In this document: in pieces, positions 9,856 to 21,445 of the stretch
How positions within the stretch are numbered: the stretch's first letter is position 1
Layout of the letters: the number at the start of each line of letters is the position of its first letter
Source: Planctomycetota bacterium
Lineage (GTDB): Bacteria > Planctomycetota > UBA1135 > JADKAF01
Assembly: GCA_016719295.1 (NCBI GenBank)
Contig: JADKAF010000001.1
Location: forward strand, 868,001-932,000
DNA length: 64,000 bases
Direction: 5' to 3'
The notes under the pieces: generated by a model
What the model saw: the letters and a program-made list of their open reading frames with translations, nothing else
Told to the model about the DNA's origin: nothing
Databases searched by the model: none
Made by a program: the position numbers and the translations under genes

Positions 9856-11235
9856 ATGCTGCTGCTGCTCGTTCCGTGCGCGCGTGCTGGCCAAGCCGTC
9901 GCGCGCGACTTGATGGGCGGCTTCGGCATGGAGGTGGATCCCGCGCTGCGCTATCCGCCCACGCGAGCGGCCCTGCTCGCCGCGCTCGCGCGCGAGCGCG
10001 GCCGCGAGCTGCGCCTCTGGGACGAGTCGGTCGAAGGGCCCGCCTCGGCGCGCGATGAGCAGGGGCGACCTTGGGACGCGGTGATCGCGCAGATCGCGTG
10101 GGTCGAGGCCGAGCGCGAGCTCACGCGAGCTCTCGAGGTCGCCTCCGGCGCGCCGCTGGTTCTCTGGGGCGGGATCGCGCGCACGCGGGCGTTGGAGCTC
10201 GCGCGCGCCGCACCGCGCGCGCTCCTGCTGGTCGACGAAGAGGAGGTCGCGCTCTGCGCATGGCTCGACGCGGGCGGGGAGCGCCTGCCCTCGAGCGCGC
10301 CACCGCCCGCGGGCTGCGCGCGCCTCGACGCGCGCGGCGAGCTCGAGAGCGGCGCCGAGCTCGCGCCGTGGAAGGAGCTGTCGACGTTGCCGCTCCCCGC
10401 GCGCGATCTGCTGCGGAACGAGCGCTACGGCATCCCCGATGTCGCCGGTGCCGTGGCGACGACCGCGCTGACCCGCGGCTGTCCGATCGACTGCGCGTTC
10501 TGCGCCTACGTCGCGCTGGAAGGCAAGCCGCTGCGGCCTCGCGCGCTGGACCACGTGCTGCGGGAGCTCGAGCAGATCGTGGAGCTCGGCATCCCGCGCG
10601 TCGTGTTCCGCGACCCGCTCTTCGGCGCGCAGCGCGAGCGCACTCTCGCGCTCTGCCGCGCGCTCGCGGAGCGGCGTTGGCCGCTGCGCTGGCAGTGCGA
10701 GACCGCGCCCAAGGTGCTCGACGAGGAGCGCGTCGCGTGGATGGCGCGCGCGGGCTGCGAGCACATCTCCTTCGGGATCGAGACCGCGACGAGGCGTCTG
10801 CAGAAGGCCTTCTGCGGCGACAAGCTTCCCGATCCGGAGCTCGCGCGCCGAGCGCTGCGCTGGTGCCGCGCGCACGGCATCGCGACGCGCGGTTTCTTCC
10901 AGCTCGGATTCCCGCGCGAGACGCGCGAGGAGATGCGGGCCACGGCCGAGCTCGCGCGCTCGCTCGATCTCGGCAGCGCTCAGTTCTGCGCCGCGACGCC
11001 GTATCCGGGGACCGCCCTCGCCGCAGCCTTGGCGGCCAGCGATCCGCTGCTCGCCCGCGACGCGCGCCACGCGCCGCGGGGCAACGGGCTGCTGGCGGCG
11101 GAGGAGATCGATGCGGAGATCCGGCGCGCCTATCGACGGTTCTACGGCCGAGCGGATCGCCTCGCGCGCGAGCTCCTCCACCCCTCGCGGCTCCTGCGGC
11201 GCCTCGCGCGCTGGCGCGCGCTCGGAGCCCGGTGA
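9856..11235 (+). CDS. B12-binding-type radical SAM protein
   Basis: The protein has 459 residues. The radical-SAM cluster motif is TRGCPIDCAFCAY with cysteines 209, 213 and 216, in the Cx3Cx2C spacing. The region before it (about 1-160) has the length and character of a degenerate cobalamin-binding-like domain typical of MiaB/BchE-like radical SAM proteins, but no DxHxxG motif is evident. After the barrel come FGIETAT and GFFQLGFPRETREEM, both common in this family. The gene starts 11 nt after pheT with no clear Shine-Dalgarno, so it may share that transcript. The substrate cannot be inferred. Confidence 0.8.
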   Translation: MLLLLVPCARAGQAVARDLMGGFGMEVDPALRYPPTRAALLAALARERGRELRLWDESVEGPASARDEQGRPWDAVIAQIAWVEAERELTRALEVASGAPLVLWGGIARTRALELARAAPRALLLVDEEEVALCAWLDAGGERLPSSAPPPAGCARLDARGELESGAELAPWKELSTLPLPARDLLRNERYGIPDVAGAVATTALTRGCPIDCAFCAYVALEGKPLRPRALDHVLRELEQIVELGIPRVVFRDPLFGAQRERTLALCRALAERRWPLRWQCETAPKVLDEERVAWMARAGCEHISFGIETATRRLQKAFCGDKLPDPELARRALRWCRAHGIATRGFFQLGFPRETREEMRATAELARSLDLGSAQFCAATPYPGTALAAALAASDPLLARDARHAPRGNGLLAAEEIDAEIRRAYRRFYGRADRLARELLHPSRLLRRLARWRALGAR

Positions 11236-11283
11236 CTCGCCCTCCCCTCGCGCCAGCCTCTCGGAACCAGGGCGGCCGCTGCC

Positions 11284-11289
11284 TACAAT
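11284..11289 (+). promoter_or_regulatory. -10 box of a probable leaderless promoter
   Basis: TACAAT lies exactly 7 nt before the lipoprotein ATG at 11297, so transcription would start at or next to the start codon. No Shine-Dalgarno and no convincing -35 are seen. Confidence 0.55.
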
Positions 11290-11296
11290 CCACGCC

Positions 11297-14152
11297 ATGA
11301 AGCTCCTGCGATCCGCCGTCCGGCTCCGCCGATTCGAGACGCTCTCGCGAGGCGCGCTGCCAGCGCTCCTCGCTTTGGCTCTGACCGGGTGCTCGGACGA
11401 GCCGCAGCCGCCCTCGATGCCGGCTCCGAGCGCGGCCCCGGCTCAGCCCCTCGAGCTCGTCCTCGCCGACTGGGCGGGCGAGCCGCGCCGCTCGCATTGG
11501 AAGGCGGCGGACGGGCTGCCTACGGCCGTTCTGGAGAAGAAGGAGCTCGAGCTCGCGATCGAGCTGCGCGGCGGAGGCGCGAGCACGGTGCTCGCCGCGC
11601 TCGCGTTCCCCGCCGATCGCGCAGGGGCCGAGGTCGAGCCGAGCTGGGTCGGTCTCGTCGAGGTTTCCCGCGGCAAGGGCTGGAGCTTGCGGGTGCCTTC
11701 GACCGACGGCTCCTGGACCAAGGTCGGCGGTCCGCGCCCGCTGCGCGTCGAGATCGGCGCGTTCGCACCGGAAGCTTACGGCAGCTTGGAAGCGCTCTTC
11801 GAGCCGACGCTGAGCGCCGTGGATCGCCGAGCGCGCTGGCGCGCGCTCGCCTCTGCGGCGCAGCAGCGCCGAGAAGCCGAGATCTTCGTGGTGACGCAGA
11901 AGCCGAAGATCGAGCTCGTCGGTGAGCTGCTCGAGGGCGCTCGGCTCGTCGCGGGACCCGCGGGCTTGGAGCCCGTGCTGCCCCTGCGCATCCGGACGCC
12001 GTTCCTCGACCGCCTCGAGGTCGAGGGAAGCGCCGTGCCCAGCACGGCTTGGGGCGCCTTCCCCGAGCCGGGAGCGGGCCAGGACGCGAACGAGCGCTTC
12101 GTGCTCGTGCCCTGGCCGCGCCGCGGAGAGAGCTTCGCGCCCAGCGTTGCCGTGCGCGCGATCGATCGCCTCGGGCGCGAGGACGCCGTGGAGATCGGGC
12201 AGCAGCTCGCGGAAGTCGGATCGCGAGTCCCGTACTTGCGCGACGATGTGCGTCCCGGTCCGAGCGGCCGCCTCGAGGGCTGGGTGCGCGACGGCGACCC
12301 GTCGCGCTGGCTCTTCGAAGGGCAGGACGAAGAGGGCACGCCGCGTCTGCAGCATCGCCTCGTCGCTTCCGGGGCGAGAGCGCTCCTCAGCTTGCGGATG
12401 GAGCCGGGGGAAGCCCGCATCGCCGAGCTCGTGCACGCGAACGGCGTGATCCCGCTGCTCGGCGCCGCCAGCACGCGGCGCCAGCTGATCGGCGTGCCGC
12501 GCGAGGGCGGCCTCGTGCACTTCGAGATCCCGCTCGCGGATCCCGACAAGGACGAGCTGCGCTGCCGCGCGACGACGTGGTGCGAGCTGCGCTTCTGGCC
12601 GCGCGCGGCGCTCCCGGACGCGGTCGTGCCGCAGACGAGCGGGCCGCGCGCCGCGCTCGCCGCCAGCGCGAAGGTCGAGACCTACCGCGTGCTGATCTAC
12701 CGCGACGATTCGCTGCCGGTCCTGGATGCGGCGCTCGGCGACGGAGCCAAGCTCGCATTCCCCGCGCAAGGCGAGCCGTTGCTCGAGCTGGGCGCGCTCT
12801 GTCGATTCCCGCGCCAGCTGGTCGTGGCCGGTCGCGAGCTCGAGACGCCCTTCGAGGACAGCGAGTCGGTGGACAGCGGGTGCTCCTACGTCGGCAAGCA
12901 GCGCCTCTCGAACCAGGGGCGCCTCGTGCGCGGCTTCGCGTTGCCATGGCCGCGGGGCGCCGATGGCGCGCTGCTCACGCAGATTCCGGTGTCGATCGAG
13001 GATCGGCTGGGGCGGCGGATCGAGCGCAGCTTCCGCTTCGTCGTCGATCCCGCGCTGCCGCCGCTCCCGAAGCTGGAGCCGCTGCGCCGCAGGGAGCTCG
13101 CCGGGGCCCCGAAGCCGGCACGACTCGCGATCGAGACCGCGTGCGTCGGCGAGCTCGCGGTGCCGCGCTTCGAATGGGAGGTCCTGCGCGCGATCGATGC
13201 AGAGGCCGATGCGATCCTGCGCCGCCGGGTCTCGGTGTTCCCCACGGAGTCCGTCCGCGTGCGAGTGGACGCACCTGCGGGGGACTATCGAGTCGAGATG
13301 CTGGTCCTCTCCGGGGCCAGCGAGCGCCTGGATGGTTACTCCGACGGTGTCTTCGCCGCGCGCGGGGGTGAGGTCGTGCAGGTGGCGCTCGACCTGCGCT
13401 CGCTCGGCGCGCGCGAAGCGAGCTTCGGGCGGAGCTTGGTGCGCTTCGCGCTCTACCGCGCGGAGGATCGACCCGACTGCAAGCTCGCGAAGGGCGAAGC
13501 GCTCCAGGAGCTCTCGGCGCGCATCCTCGACCTCGCGCAGATCGAGCTGATGCGCGACAACGCCTCGCCGGCGATCATGTTCGATACGCCGCCCGACTCG
13601 CACGTGAATCCGCTGCCCGATCCGGCGCAGCGCCGTCCGCCTGCGGTGCTCGGCGTCGCGCTCCTCGAGCGCTTCCCCGTGGATCTCCGGCTGGATGGAC
13701 GAGCCCTCGAGCTGCCGAATCCCCTCGAGATCGACGAGCGCGATCCCGCGGGCGAGATCTTCGCGCGCGAGGATCGCAGCTTCGCGTGGGATTGGCCGTC
13801 CGGCGAGGACGGCGAGCGAATCCTCACGCTCGGCGTGCGCGATCGAACGCAGCGCTGGCGCGAGGCCTCGCTGCGCGTCGTCTACGATCGCGTCCCGCCC
13901 GCGCTCGGCGCGGTCGAGCGCACCAAGGCCGCGGACGGCGCGCTCGAGCTCGCGCTCGAGGCCAGCGAGGAGCTCCGCGAGGCGACGTGGAGCGAGGGCT
14001 CTGGGGCCGGCGCCGTCGTGCGCTTCGCGATCGACGGCCGCAAGGCTCGCGCGCGCTTGGAGGCCGCGAATGCGCCGCGCCGCGGCGTTCTCCGTCTCTC
14101 GGATCGAGCGGGCAACGCCTTCGAGCTCGACTTCTCCCCAGACGCCGATTGA
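11297..14152 (+). CDS. Large lipoprotein of unknown function
   Basis: The protein has 951 residues. The ATG at 11297 gives a basic n-region, a hydrophobic stretch (LPALLALALTGC) and a lipobox Cys at about residue 32, so it is predicted to be lipid-anchored at the outer or inner membrane. The mature part is rich in beta-strand-like sequence. Its C-terminus resembles Ig-like or fibronectin-like folds (RVVYDRVPPALGAVE, then LSDRAGNAFELDF). I do not recognise a family and see no catalytic motif. It probably starts as a leaderless mRNA and stands alone upstream of acs. A role in the cell envelope is only a guess from the lipid anchor. Confidence 0.85.
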   Translation: MKLLRSAVRLRRFETLSRGALPALLALALTGCSDEPQPPSMPAPSAAPAQPLELVLADWAGEPRRSHWKAADGLPTAVLEKKELELAIELRGGGASTVLAALAFPADRAGAEVEPSWVGLVEVSRGKGWSLRVPSTDGSWTKVGGPRPLRVEIGAFAPEAYGSLEALFEPTLSAVDRRARWRALASAAQQRREAEIFVVTQKPKIELVGELLEGARLVAGPAGLEPVLPLRIRTPFLDRLEVEGSAVPSTAWGAFPEPGAGQDANERFVLVPWPRRGESFAPSVAVRAIDRLGREDAVEIGQQLAEVGSRVPYLRDDVRPGPSGRLEGWVRDGDPSRWLFEGQDEEGTPRLQHRLVASGARALLSLRMEPGEARIAELVHANGVIPLLGAASTRRQLIGVPREGGLVHFEIPLADPDKDELRCRATTWCELRFWPRAALPDAVVPQTSGPRAALAASAKVETYRVLIYRDDSLPVLDAALGDGAKLAFPAQGEPLLELGALCRFPRQLVVAGRELETPFEDSESVDSGCSYVGKQRLSNQGRLVRGFALPWPRGADGALLTQIPVSIEDRLGRRIERSFRFVVDPALPPLPKLEPLRRRELAGAPKPARLAIETACVGELAVPRFEWEVLRAIDAEADAILRRRVSVFPTESVRVRVDAPAGDYRVEMLVLSGASERLDGYSDGVFAARGGEVVQVALDLRSLGAREASFGRSLVRFALYRAEDRPDCKLAKGEALQELSARILDLAQIELMRDNASPAIMFDTPPDSHVNPLPDPAQRRPPAVLGVALLERFPVDLRLDGRALELPNPLEIDERDPAGEIFAREDRSFAWDWPSGEDGERILTLGVRDRTQRWREASLRVVYDRVPPALGAVERTKAADGALELALEASEELREATWSEGSGAGAVVRFAIDGRKARARLEAANAPRRGVLRLSDRAGNAFELDFSPDAD

Positions 14153-14213
14153 GCCCGCTCTCGACCGCGCACCGACCGCCGCCCAACCCGACCCTCTCTC
14201 CCGCACTTCGCCC

Positions 14214-16160
<1,947 letters not shown>

Positions 16161-16243
16161 GCGGCGAAACGAGGAACGATGCCCCAGCCTGTGCGAAGGA
16201 GCCCGGCGCAGCACCTGACGGCGCTGCAGCCCGTGCGTGAGCC

Positions 16244-17716
16244 ATGCTCGCTCGCTTCCTGAGCAGAGGATTCGCGCTGCCGAGCTTCCGCAGCCGCTGG
16301 CTCGCGCTCGAGCTCGCGGCGGATGCCGCGACGCTGCTCGTCGCTTTCGGCCTCGCGTTCGCGCTGCATGCGGGGGCGACCCCACAGGGTCTGGCGAGCG
16401 CGGCTCCGCCGCCGTTCTGGCTCGCGCTGGCGCTCGCGCTGCACCTCGCGCTCTCGGCGTTGCTCGGCTCGTACGCGCGCGCGAAGCAGCTCCTCGACAT
16501 CGCCTCGCTGCGCGGGGCCTTGATCGCGACCTCGGTGGGCTGGGCGATGACTTCGGCGCTGCTTTGGATCCTGCGCGAGCCGGCGGCCCTGAGCGCCGCG
16601 GAGGCGCTGCCGCGGCTCGCCGAGCTCCGCGATCGGGTCGCCGCCGCGTGCGCGAGCGACGGCGTCTCGCGCGTCGCCTGGAGCCTCGCTTATCTGCTGC
16701 TGTGGCCGCTCAGCGTGCTCTCGCGTCGAGCGCTCTTCGCGCTGCTGCGCAGCGCGTTCCACCGCGGGCTCGGAGATCTCCCCGCGGCGATCGTCGGGAC
16801 GGAGGAAGAGGTGCGGCGGCTGCGCCGGCGGCTGCTGCGCGCTCCGGTCGTGGGCGAGCGTCTCTGCGGCTGCATCACGCCCAACGCCGATCCCGAAGGC
16901 GGCCCGCGACGCCTCGGCGGACCGCGGGAGCTCGCCGCGATCGTGACGCGCGAAGGTCTGCGCCGGCTCTGGATCGCCGGCGATCCGCGCCACGACGCGG
17001 CGCTCGCGGAGCTCGCGCGCGTGGCCCGCGAGGCGAGTGGCGGTCGGTGCGAGATCGCGTTCGCGCTGGAGCGCGTGCCGGGCTATCGCTCGACGCACGC
17101 GGCCTTCGGCGAGTGGCTGACCCCGATCGCCAGCGCGGAGGAGTCGTCGCTGGCGCGCGCGCTGAAGCGCGGCTTCGATCTGGCGCTCGCGCTGCCGATG
17201 CTCTTGCTCGCGCTGCCGCTCCTGGCGCTGCTCGCGCTGCTCGTCCGCGCCTCTTCGCCCGGCGGTGCTTTCGTCGCGCAGCGCCGCGCCGGCGAAGGCG
17301 GGCGCCCCTTCTTGCTCTGGAAGCTACGGACGATGCACGCGGACGCCGCGCCGGGCGGCGGCGCGAGGAAGCCCGCGCGCGATCCGCGCGTGACCGCGCT
17401 CGGTCGCTGGCTGCGGCGCTTCAGCTTGGACGAGCTGCCTCAGCTCTGGAACGTCGTTCGCGGAGAGATGTCGCTCGTCGGTCCGCGGCCCGAGCTCTGG
17501 GAGGTCGCGGCGCGCTACGACGAGGCGCTGGCCGAGCGCTTGCGCGTGAAGCCGGGCTTGACCGGTCTCTGGCAGGTCTCGCCGGCGCGCCATCGACCGA
17601 TCCACGAGGAGATCGACTACGACCTGTGCTACGTCCGCGCGCACGGGTTCTGGATGGACCTCACGATCCTGCTCCTGACTCCGGGAGCCGTGCTGTGGGG
17701 GAGCGGTGCACGCTGA
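16244..17716 (+). CDS. Polyprenyl-phosphate sugar-1-phosphate transferase (exopolysaccharide initiator)
   Basis: This enzyme is predicted to load the first sugar-1-phosphate on undecaprenyl phosphate at the cytoplasmic membrane, starting glycan assembly. The 490 residues contain four hydrophobic segments between about 20 and 175, a nucleotide-binding-like middle domain (AAIVGTEEEVRRL) and a fifth membrane helix near residue 315. The catalytic bacterial sugar transferase domain follows, with KLRTMHADA, RRFSLDELPQLWNV, GEMSLVGPRPE and KPGLTGLWQVS. This is the WbaP/WcaJ-type architecture. The sugar cannot be read from the sequence. It overlaps the next glycosyltransferase by 11 nt and heads the glycan cluster. 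Confidence 0.93.
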   Translation: MLARFLSRGFALPSFRSRWLALELAADAATLLVAFGLAFALHAGATPQGLASAAPPPFWLALALALHLALSALLGSYARAKQLLDIASLRGALIATSVGWAMTSALLWILREPAALSAAEALPRLAELRDRVAAACASDGVSRVAWSLAYLLLWPLSVLSRRALFALLRSAFHRGLGDLPAAIVGTEEEVRRLRRRLLRAPVVGERLCGCITPNADPEGGPRRLGGPRELAAIVTREGLRRLWIAGDPRHDAALAELARVAREASGGRCEIAFALERVPGYRSTHAAFGEWLTPIASAEESSLARALKRGFDLALALPMLLLALPLLALLALLVRASSPGGAFVAQRRAGEGGRPFLLWKLRTMHADAAPGGGARKPARDPRVTALGRWLRRFSLDELPQLWNVVRGEMSLVGPRPELWEVAARYDEALAERLRVKPGLTGLWQVSPARHRPIHEEIDYDLCYVRAHGFWMDLTILLLTPGAVLWGSGAR

Positions 17717-18905
17717 AGCGATGGTGCCGGAGGTGCTCCATCTCTGCGAGTGCTACGTCGGCGGCGTGCGCACGCATATCGATCTCGTGCTGCCGGAGCT
17801 GCGCTCGCGCGGGATCGCCGTCGAAGCCTGGCTCTCGACGCGGCGCGACGCGGACGCGGAGCGCTGCGCCGAAGCGCTCGCGGCGCAGGGCGTCCCCGTA
17901 CGAAGCCTCGCGCTCTCGCGCGGTGTCGCGTGGCGCGAAGATCGTCGCGCGCGGCGCGAGCTCGCCTCCTGGGTAGCGGCGCACCCGCGCGCTCTGGTTC
18001 ATTCGCATGGCGCGAAGGCGGGGCTGCTGGCGCGGCGCGTGGCGCTCCCGGGCAGCGCCACGCGCCTCCACATGCCGCACGGCTTCGCCTTCCGCAAGGC
18101 CGCGGAGTTCGGCGCGCTCCGCCGCGCGCTGATCGAGAAGGTCGAGCGCGCGCTCGCTCCGCGCACCGAGCTCTTGCTCGCCGTGAGCGAAGACGAAGCG
18201 CGGGCGGCGCGTTCGCTCGGCTTCGCGCCGGAGCGCGTGCGCGTGCTGCGCCACGGCGTGCGCACGCCGGCGCTCGCCGAGCTGCGCTCGCGCGAGCACG
18301 CACGAGCGCAGCTCGGCTTGCCACGCCAGGGCCTGCTGCTGCTCGTCGCCGGGATCTTGATGCGCGAGAAAGGCCAGGAGCTCGCATTGCGCGCGCTCGC
18401 GGAGGACGTCGCGGGGAGCTGGACGCTGGCTCTCGTCGGCGCGGGGCCGCGCGAAGGAGCGCTGCGCGCGCTCGCCGCTCGGCTCGGCCTCGGCGCGCGC
18501 GTGCGCTTCGTCGGCGCGGTGCGCGAGCTCGCGCCGTGGGTCGATGCCTGCGATCTCGCGCTGCTGCCTTCGCATTCCGAGGGCTTTCCCTACGTCGCGC
18601 TCGAGGTGCTCGCGCGCGCGAGGCCGCTCCTCGCGAGCGCGGTGGGTGGCTTGCCCGAGCTCTGGTCGGAAGCGGAGCGGCGGGCCGCCGAGCGCGCCGG
18701 GGTCCCGCTGCTGCTCGCGACGCGCGAGGTCCGCACCTGGGCCAGCGCTCTCGCCGCGTGGGGGGCGGCGAGCGCGGCGCGCGAGGAGCTCGGCGCGCTC
18801 GGTCGCGCTCGCGTCGAGGCGTCGTTCGCGTTGGCGACGCAGGTCGAAGCGCTCGTCTCTCTCTATCGCGAGCTCGCCTCGCGGCACGCCGCGGAGCGGC
18901 GATGA
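17706..18905 (+). CDS. GT4-type glycosyltransferase
   Basis: The protein has 399 residues with the GT-B two-domain layout. The N-terminal domain contains the glycine-rich acceptor loop CYVGGVRTHIDLVLPEL and LVHSHGAKAG. The C-terminal domain has the donor-binding LPSHSEGFPYVALEVLA with the EX7E pair (EGFPYVALE). The first in-frame start, GTG or ATG near 17706-17721, overlaps the sugar transferase; translation is probably coupled. It should add a sugar to the lipid-linked glycan in the cytoplasm; donor and acceptor are unknown. Confidence 0.88.
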   Translation: MHAEAMVPEVLHLCECYVGGVRTHIDLVLPELRSRGIAVEAWLSTRRDADAERCAEALAAQGVPVRSLALSRGVAWREDRRARRELASWVAAHPRALVHSHGAKAGLLARRVALPGSATRLHMPHGFAFRKAAEFGALRRALIEKVERALAPRTELLLAVSEDEARAARSLGFAPERVRVLRHGVRTPALAELRSREHARAQLGLPRQGLLLLVAGILMREKGQELALRALAEDVAGSWTLALVGAGPREGALRALAARLGLGARVRFVGAVRELAPWVDACDLALLPSHSEGFPYVALEVLARARPLLASAVGGLPELWSEAERRAAERAGVPLLLATREVRTWASALAAWGAASAAREELGALGRARVEASFALATQVEALVSLYRELASRHAAERR

Positions 18906-20035
18906 AGCTGCTGCACGTGATCACCGCCCTCGGCGTGGGCGGCGTCGAGCGCCTCCTGCTTTCGCTCGCGCGTGCGCGTGCCGCCGAAGGTCGCACGCCG
19001 TTCGAGATCGCTTATCTGAAGGGTGCGGGTGAGCTGCGCGCGGCCTTCGAAGCCTGCGGCGTTCGCGTTCACGCGTTGGAGGCGCCGCACCTGCACGGGC
19101 TGCCCGCGGCGGCGCGGCGCCTCCGGCGCCTCGCGCGCGAGCGGAGGATCGATCTCGTGCACTCGCATCTGCTGCAAGGCGACTTCACCGCCGTTCGCGC
19201 GCTGCGCGGAGCGCTGCCGCACCTGCGGGCTCAGCACAACGTGGAGCGCGCGCTGCAGCGCGCGAGCGTGCGCTGGATCTACCGACGCGCGCTCGCCGGG
19301 CGCACGCCGCTCCTCGTGCCTACCACCTGCGTGCGGGAGTTCCTGATCGAGCGCTGCGGCGAGCCGCGCGAGCTCGTGAGCGTCGTGCCGTACGGCCTCG
19401 CCTCCACGCGAACGGAGGACGAAGCGCGTTGGCAGCGCGAGCGCGCGCCGCGGCGCGCGGCCTGGAGCGTCGGAGCTCGCGAGCGCGTGGCACTCGTGCT
19501 GGCGCGCCTCGCGCCGCAGAAGGGGCAGCGTGCGCTCCTCCGCGCGCTGCGATCGCAACCGCCTGCTGCGGAGTGGATCCTCGTCTTCGCCGGCGCCGCG
19601 AGCTCCGCACGCGAGCAGCGCGCGCTGGAGGCGGAGCTCGCCGATCATCCGTGGCGCGCGCGGATCCGCATGGTCGGTCCGAGCCCGGAGCCCGAGCTCT
19701 GCCTGCGCAGCGCCGACGCGCTCGCCGTGCCTTCGCTGTGGGAGGGCTTCGGCCTCGTGGCGCTGGAGGCCCTGCAAGCCGGGACGCCGGTGATCGCGCA
19801 CGATCTGCCCGTGCTGCGCGAGGTGCTCGGCGCGAGCGCGCGCTTCGTGGCGATGCTCGATGGGGCCGCTTGGTGCGCAGCGCTGCGCGAGCTCGCCGAC
19901 GCGGACCCGCGCTGCGCCGAGCGGGTTCGCTCCGGCCGCGCGCGCGCGGCCGAGCACTTCGCGCTCGCGCGGCTCGAGGAGAGTCTGGAACATCACTACG
20001 CCGCCCTGCTTCGCGACGAGCACTCCGCCACATGA
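18902..20035 (+). CDS. GT4-type glycosyltransferase
   Basis: The protein has 377 residues and starts MKLLHVITALGVGGVERLL, a typical GT4 start with the acceptor-side glycine loop. It contains LVHSHLLQGD and a C-terminal donor site VPSLWEGFGLVALEALQAG with the EX7E motif. Its ATG overlaps the previous stop as ATGA, and its own stop overlaps the truD start in the same way. It is therefore coupled on both sides. Its specificity is unknown. Confidence 0.9.
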   Translation: MKLLHVITALGVGGVERLLLSLARARAAEGRTPFEIAYLKGAGELRAAFEACGVRVHALEAPHLHGLPAAARRLRRLARERRIDLVHSHLLQGDFTAVRALRGALPHLRAQHNVERALQRASVRWIYRRALAGRTPLLVPTTCVREFLIERCGEPRELVSVVPYGLASTRTEDEARWQRERAPRRAAWSVGARERVALVLARLAPQKGQRALLRALRSQPPAAEWILVFAGAASSAREQRALEAELADHPWRARIRMVGPSPEPELCLRSADALAVPSLWEGFGLVALEALQAGTPVIAHDLPVLREVLGASARFVAMLDGAAWCAALRELADADPRCAERVRSGRARAAEHFALARLEESLEHHYAALLRDEHSAT

Positions 20036-21282
20036 ACCACGCCGAGCCGTTCCCGCATCCGGGCTTCCTCACCGCGGATGAGCCGCCGCTGCGCGGAGCG
20101 CTGAAGGTCGAGCCGGAGGACTTCGCAGTGGAGGAGATCCCGGCCTACGCCGCGAGCGGCGCAGGAACGCATCTCTACCTCACGATCGAGAAGCGCGGGC
20201 TCACGACGCGCGATGCCATCCGCGTGCTCGCTCGCGAGCTGGGCCGACCGGAACGCGACTTCGGATATGCGGGGCTGAAGGATGCGCGCGCGGTGACCCG
20301 TCAGCGCCTCTCGATCGAGCATGTCGATCCCGCGCGCGTCGAGGGTCTCGATGCGCGCGGTCTGCGCGTGCTCGCGATCGAGCGCCACGGCAACAAGCTC
20401 AAGCCCGGGCACCTGCGCGGCAATCGCTTCGAGATCCTTCTGCGCGGCGCCGATGCGCACGAGCTCGAGCGCGCGCGGCGCATCCTCGCGCGGCTCGCCG
20501 AATGCGGCGTGCCGAATGCCTTCGGCGCGCAGCGCTTCGGACGCTCCGCGCACGGGCATCGGCTCGGGCGAGCGCTGCTCTGCGGCGAGGCCGCGACGTT
20601 CACGCGGCTCTGGCTCGAGACGCCGGCGAGGGGCGACGATGCCGCGACGAGCCGCGCGCGCGAGCTCTGCGCGGGCGGAGCCCACGCCGAGGCGCTGGCG
20701 GATCTGCCGCGAGCCCTGCGCGAAGAGCGCCCGCTGATCGAGGGGCTCGCCGCCGGCCTGGAACCGGAGCGCGCGATCCGTCGGCTCGACCTCTCCCTGC
20801 TGCGCTTCTTCGTCTCCGCGTGGCAAGCGGCGCTGTTCCAGAGCGTGCTCTCCCGGCGCCTCGCCACCTGCGGGACCGTGAGCCTCGGCGACGTCGCCTA
20901 CCTCCATCGCAATGGCGCCTGCTTCCTCGTGGAGGACGAGCTCGCGGAGGCGCCGCGTGCGCGCGCCTTCGAGATCAGCCCCTCGGGTCCGCTCTTCGGG
21001 ACCGCGCTCTTGCGCGCGCAGGGCGAGCCGGGCGCGCTCGAGGCGGAGGTGTTCGCCGAGGAGGGCCTCGACGACGCCGCGCTCGCGGCGGCGGGCAAGC
21101 TCGCGCCGAGCGGCGAGCGCCGGCCTCTGCGCTTCGCGCTGGGGGATCCGCGCGTGGAGGTCGATCCCGCCGGGCTGCGCTTCTGGTTCACGCTGGCGCC
21201 GGGCTGCTACGCGACGACGGTGCTGGGGGAACTCACCAAGGACCCGGGCTCGCTCCGCTCGGAGCTGCCCGAGCTCGGGTAG
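20032..21282 (+). CDS. truD: tRNA pseudouridine(13) synthase TruD
   Basis: TruD converts U13 of certain tRNAs to pseudouridine. The protein has 416 residues. The N-terminus carries LKVEPEDFAVEEIPAY, then GYAGLKDARAVTRQ with the catalytic aspartate at residue 84. NRFEILLRG and CGVPNAFGAQRFGR are family hallmarks; the TRUD insertion domain follows, and the C-terminus returns to the catalytic core. The ATG overlaps the stop of the upstream glycosyltransferase by 4 nt, an unusual partner. The protein itself looks intact. Confidence 0.95.
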   Translation: MNHAEPFPHPGFLTADEPPLRGALKVEPEDFAVEEIPAYAASGAGTHLYLTIEKRGLTTRDAIRVLARELGRPERDFGYAGLKDARAVTRQRLSIEHVDPARVEGLDARGLRVLAIERHGNKLKPGHLRGNRFEILLRGADAHELERARRILARLAECGVPNAFGAQRFGRSAHGHRLGRALLCGEAATFTRLWLETPARGDDAATSRARELCAGGAHAEALADLPRALREERPLIEGLAAGLEPERAIRRLDLSLLRFFVSAWQAALFQSVLSRRLATCGTVSLGDVAYLHRNGACFLVEDELAEAPRARAFEISPSGPLFGTALLRAQGEPGALEAEVFAEEGLDDAALAAAGKLAPSGERRPLRFALGDPRVEVDPAGLRFWFTLAPGCYATTVLGELTKDPGSLRSELPELG

Positions 21283-21404
21283 CGCGCTCCGGGGCGCGGA
21301 CTCGCGAGGAAGCCTGACCCGAGGGGGGGGACGCGCGCCTCGTGCGACCCCTCCGGCGGGTAGCCCAGGAAAACTGTTCCCTCGGCGCGCTCCGGGCCGC
21401 GCGC

Positions 21405-21410
21405 GATACT
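21405..21410 (+). promoter_or_regulatory. Possible -10 element upstream of the DUF5658-like gene
   Basis: GATACT lies 35 nt before the proposed TTG start, in the 163-nt spacer after truD. It would give a short leader carrying the GAGGAA Shine-Dalgarno at 21432-21437. Confidence 0.35.
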
Positions 21411-21445
21411 CGCGGAGACGAGATCCTGCGCGAGGAACGCCGCCC

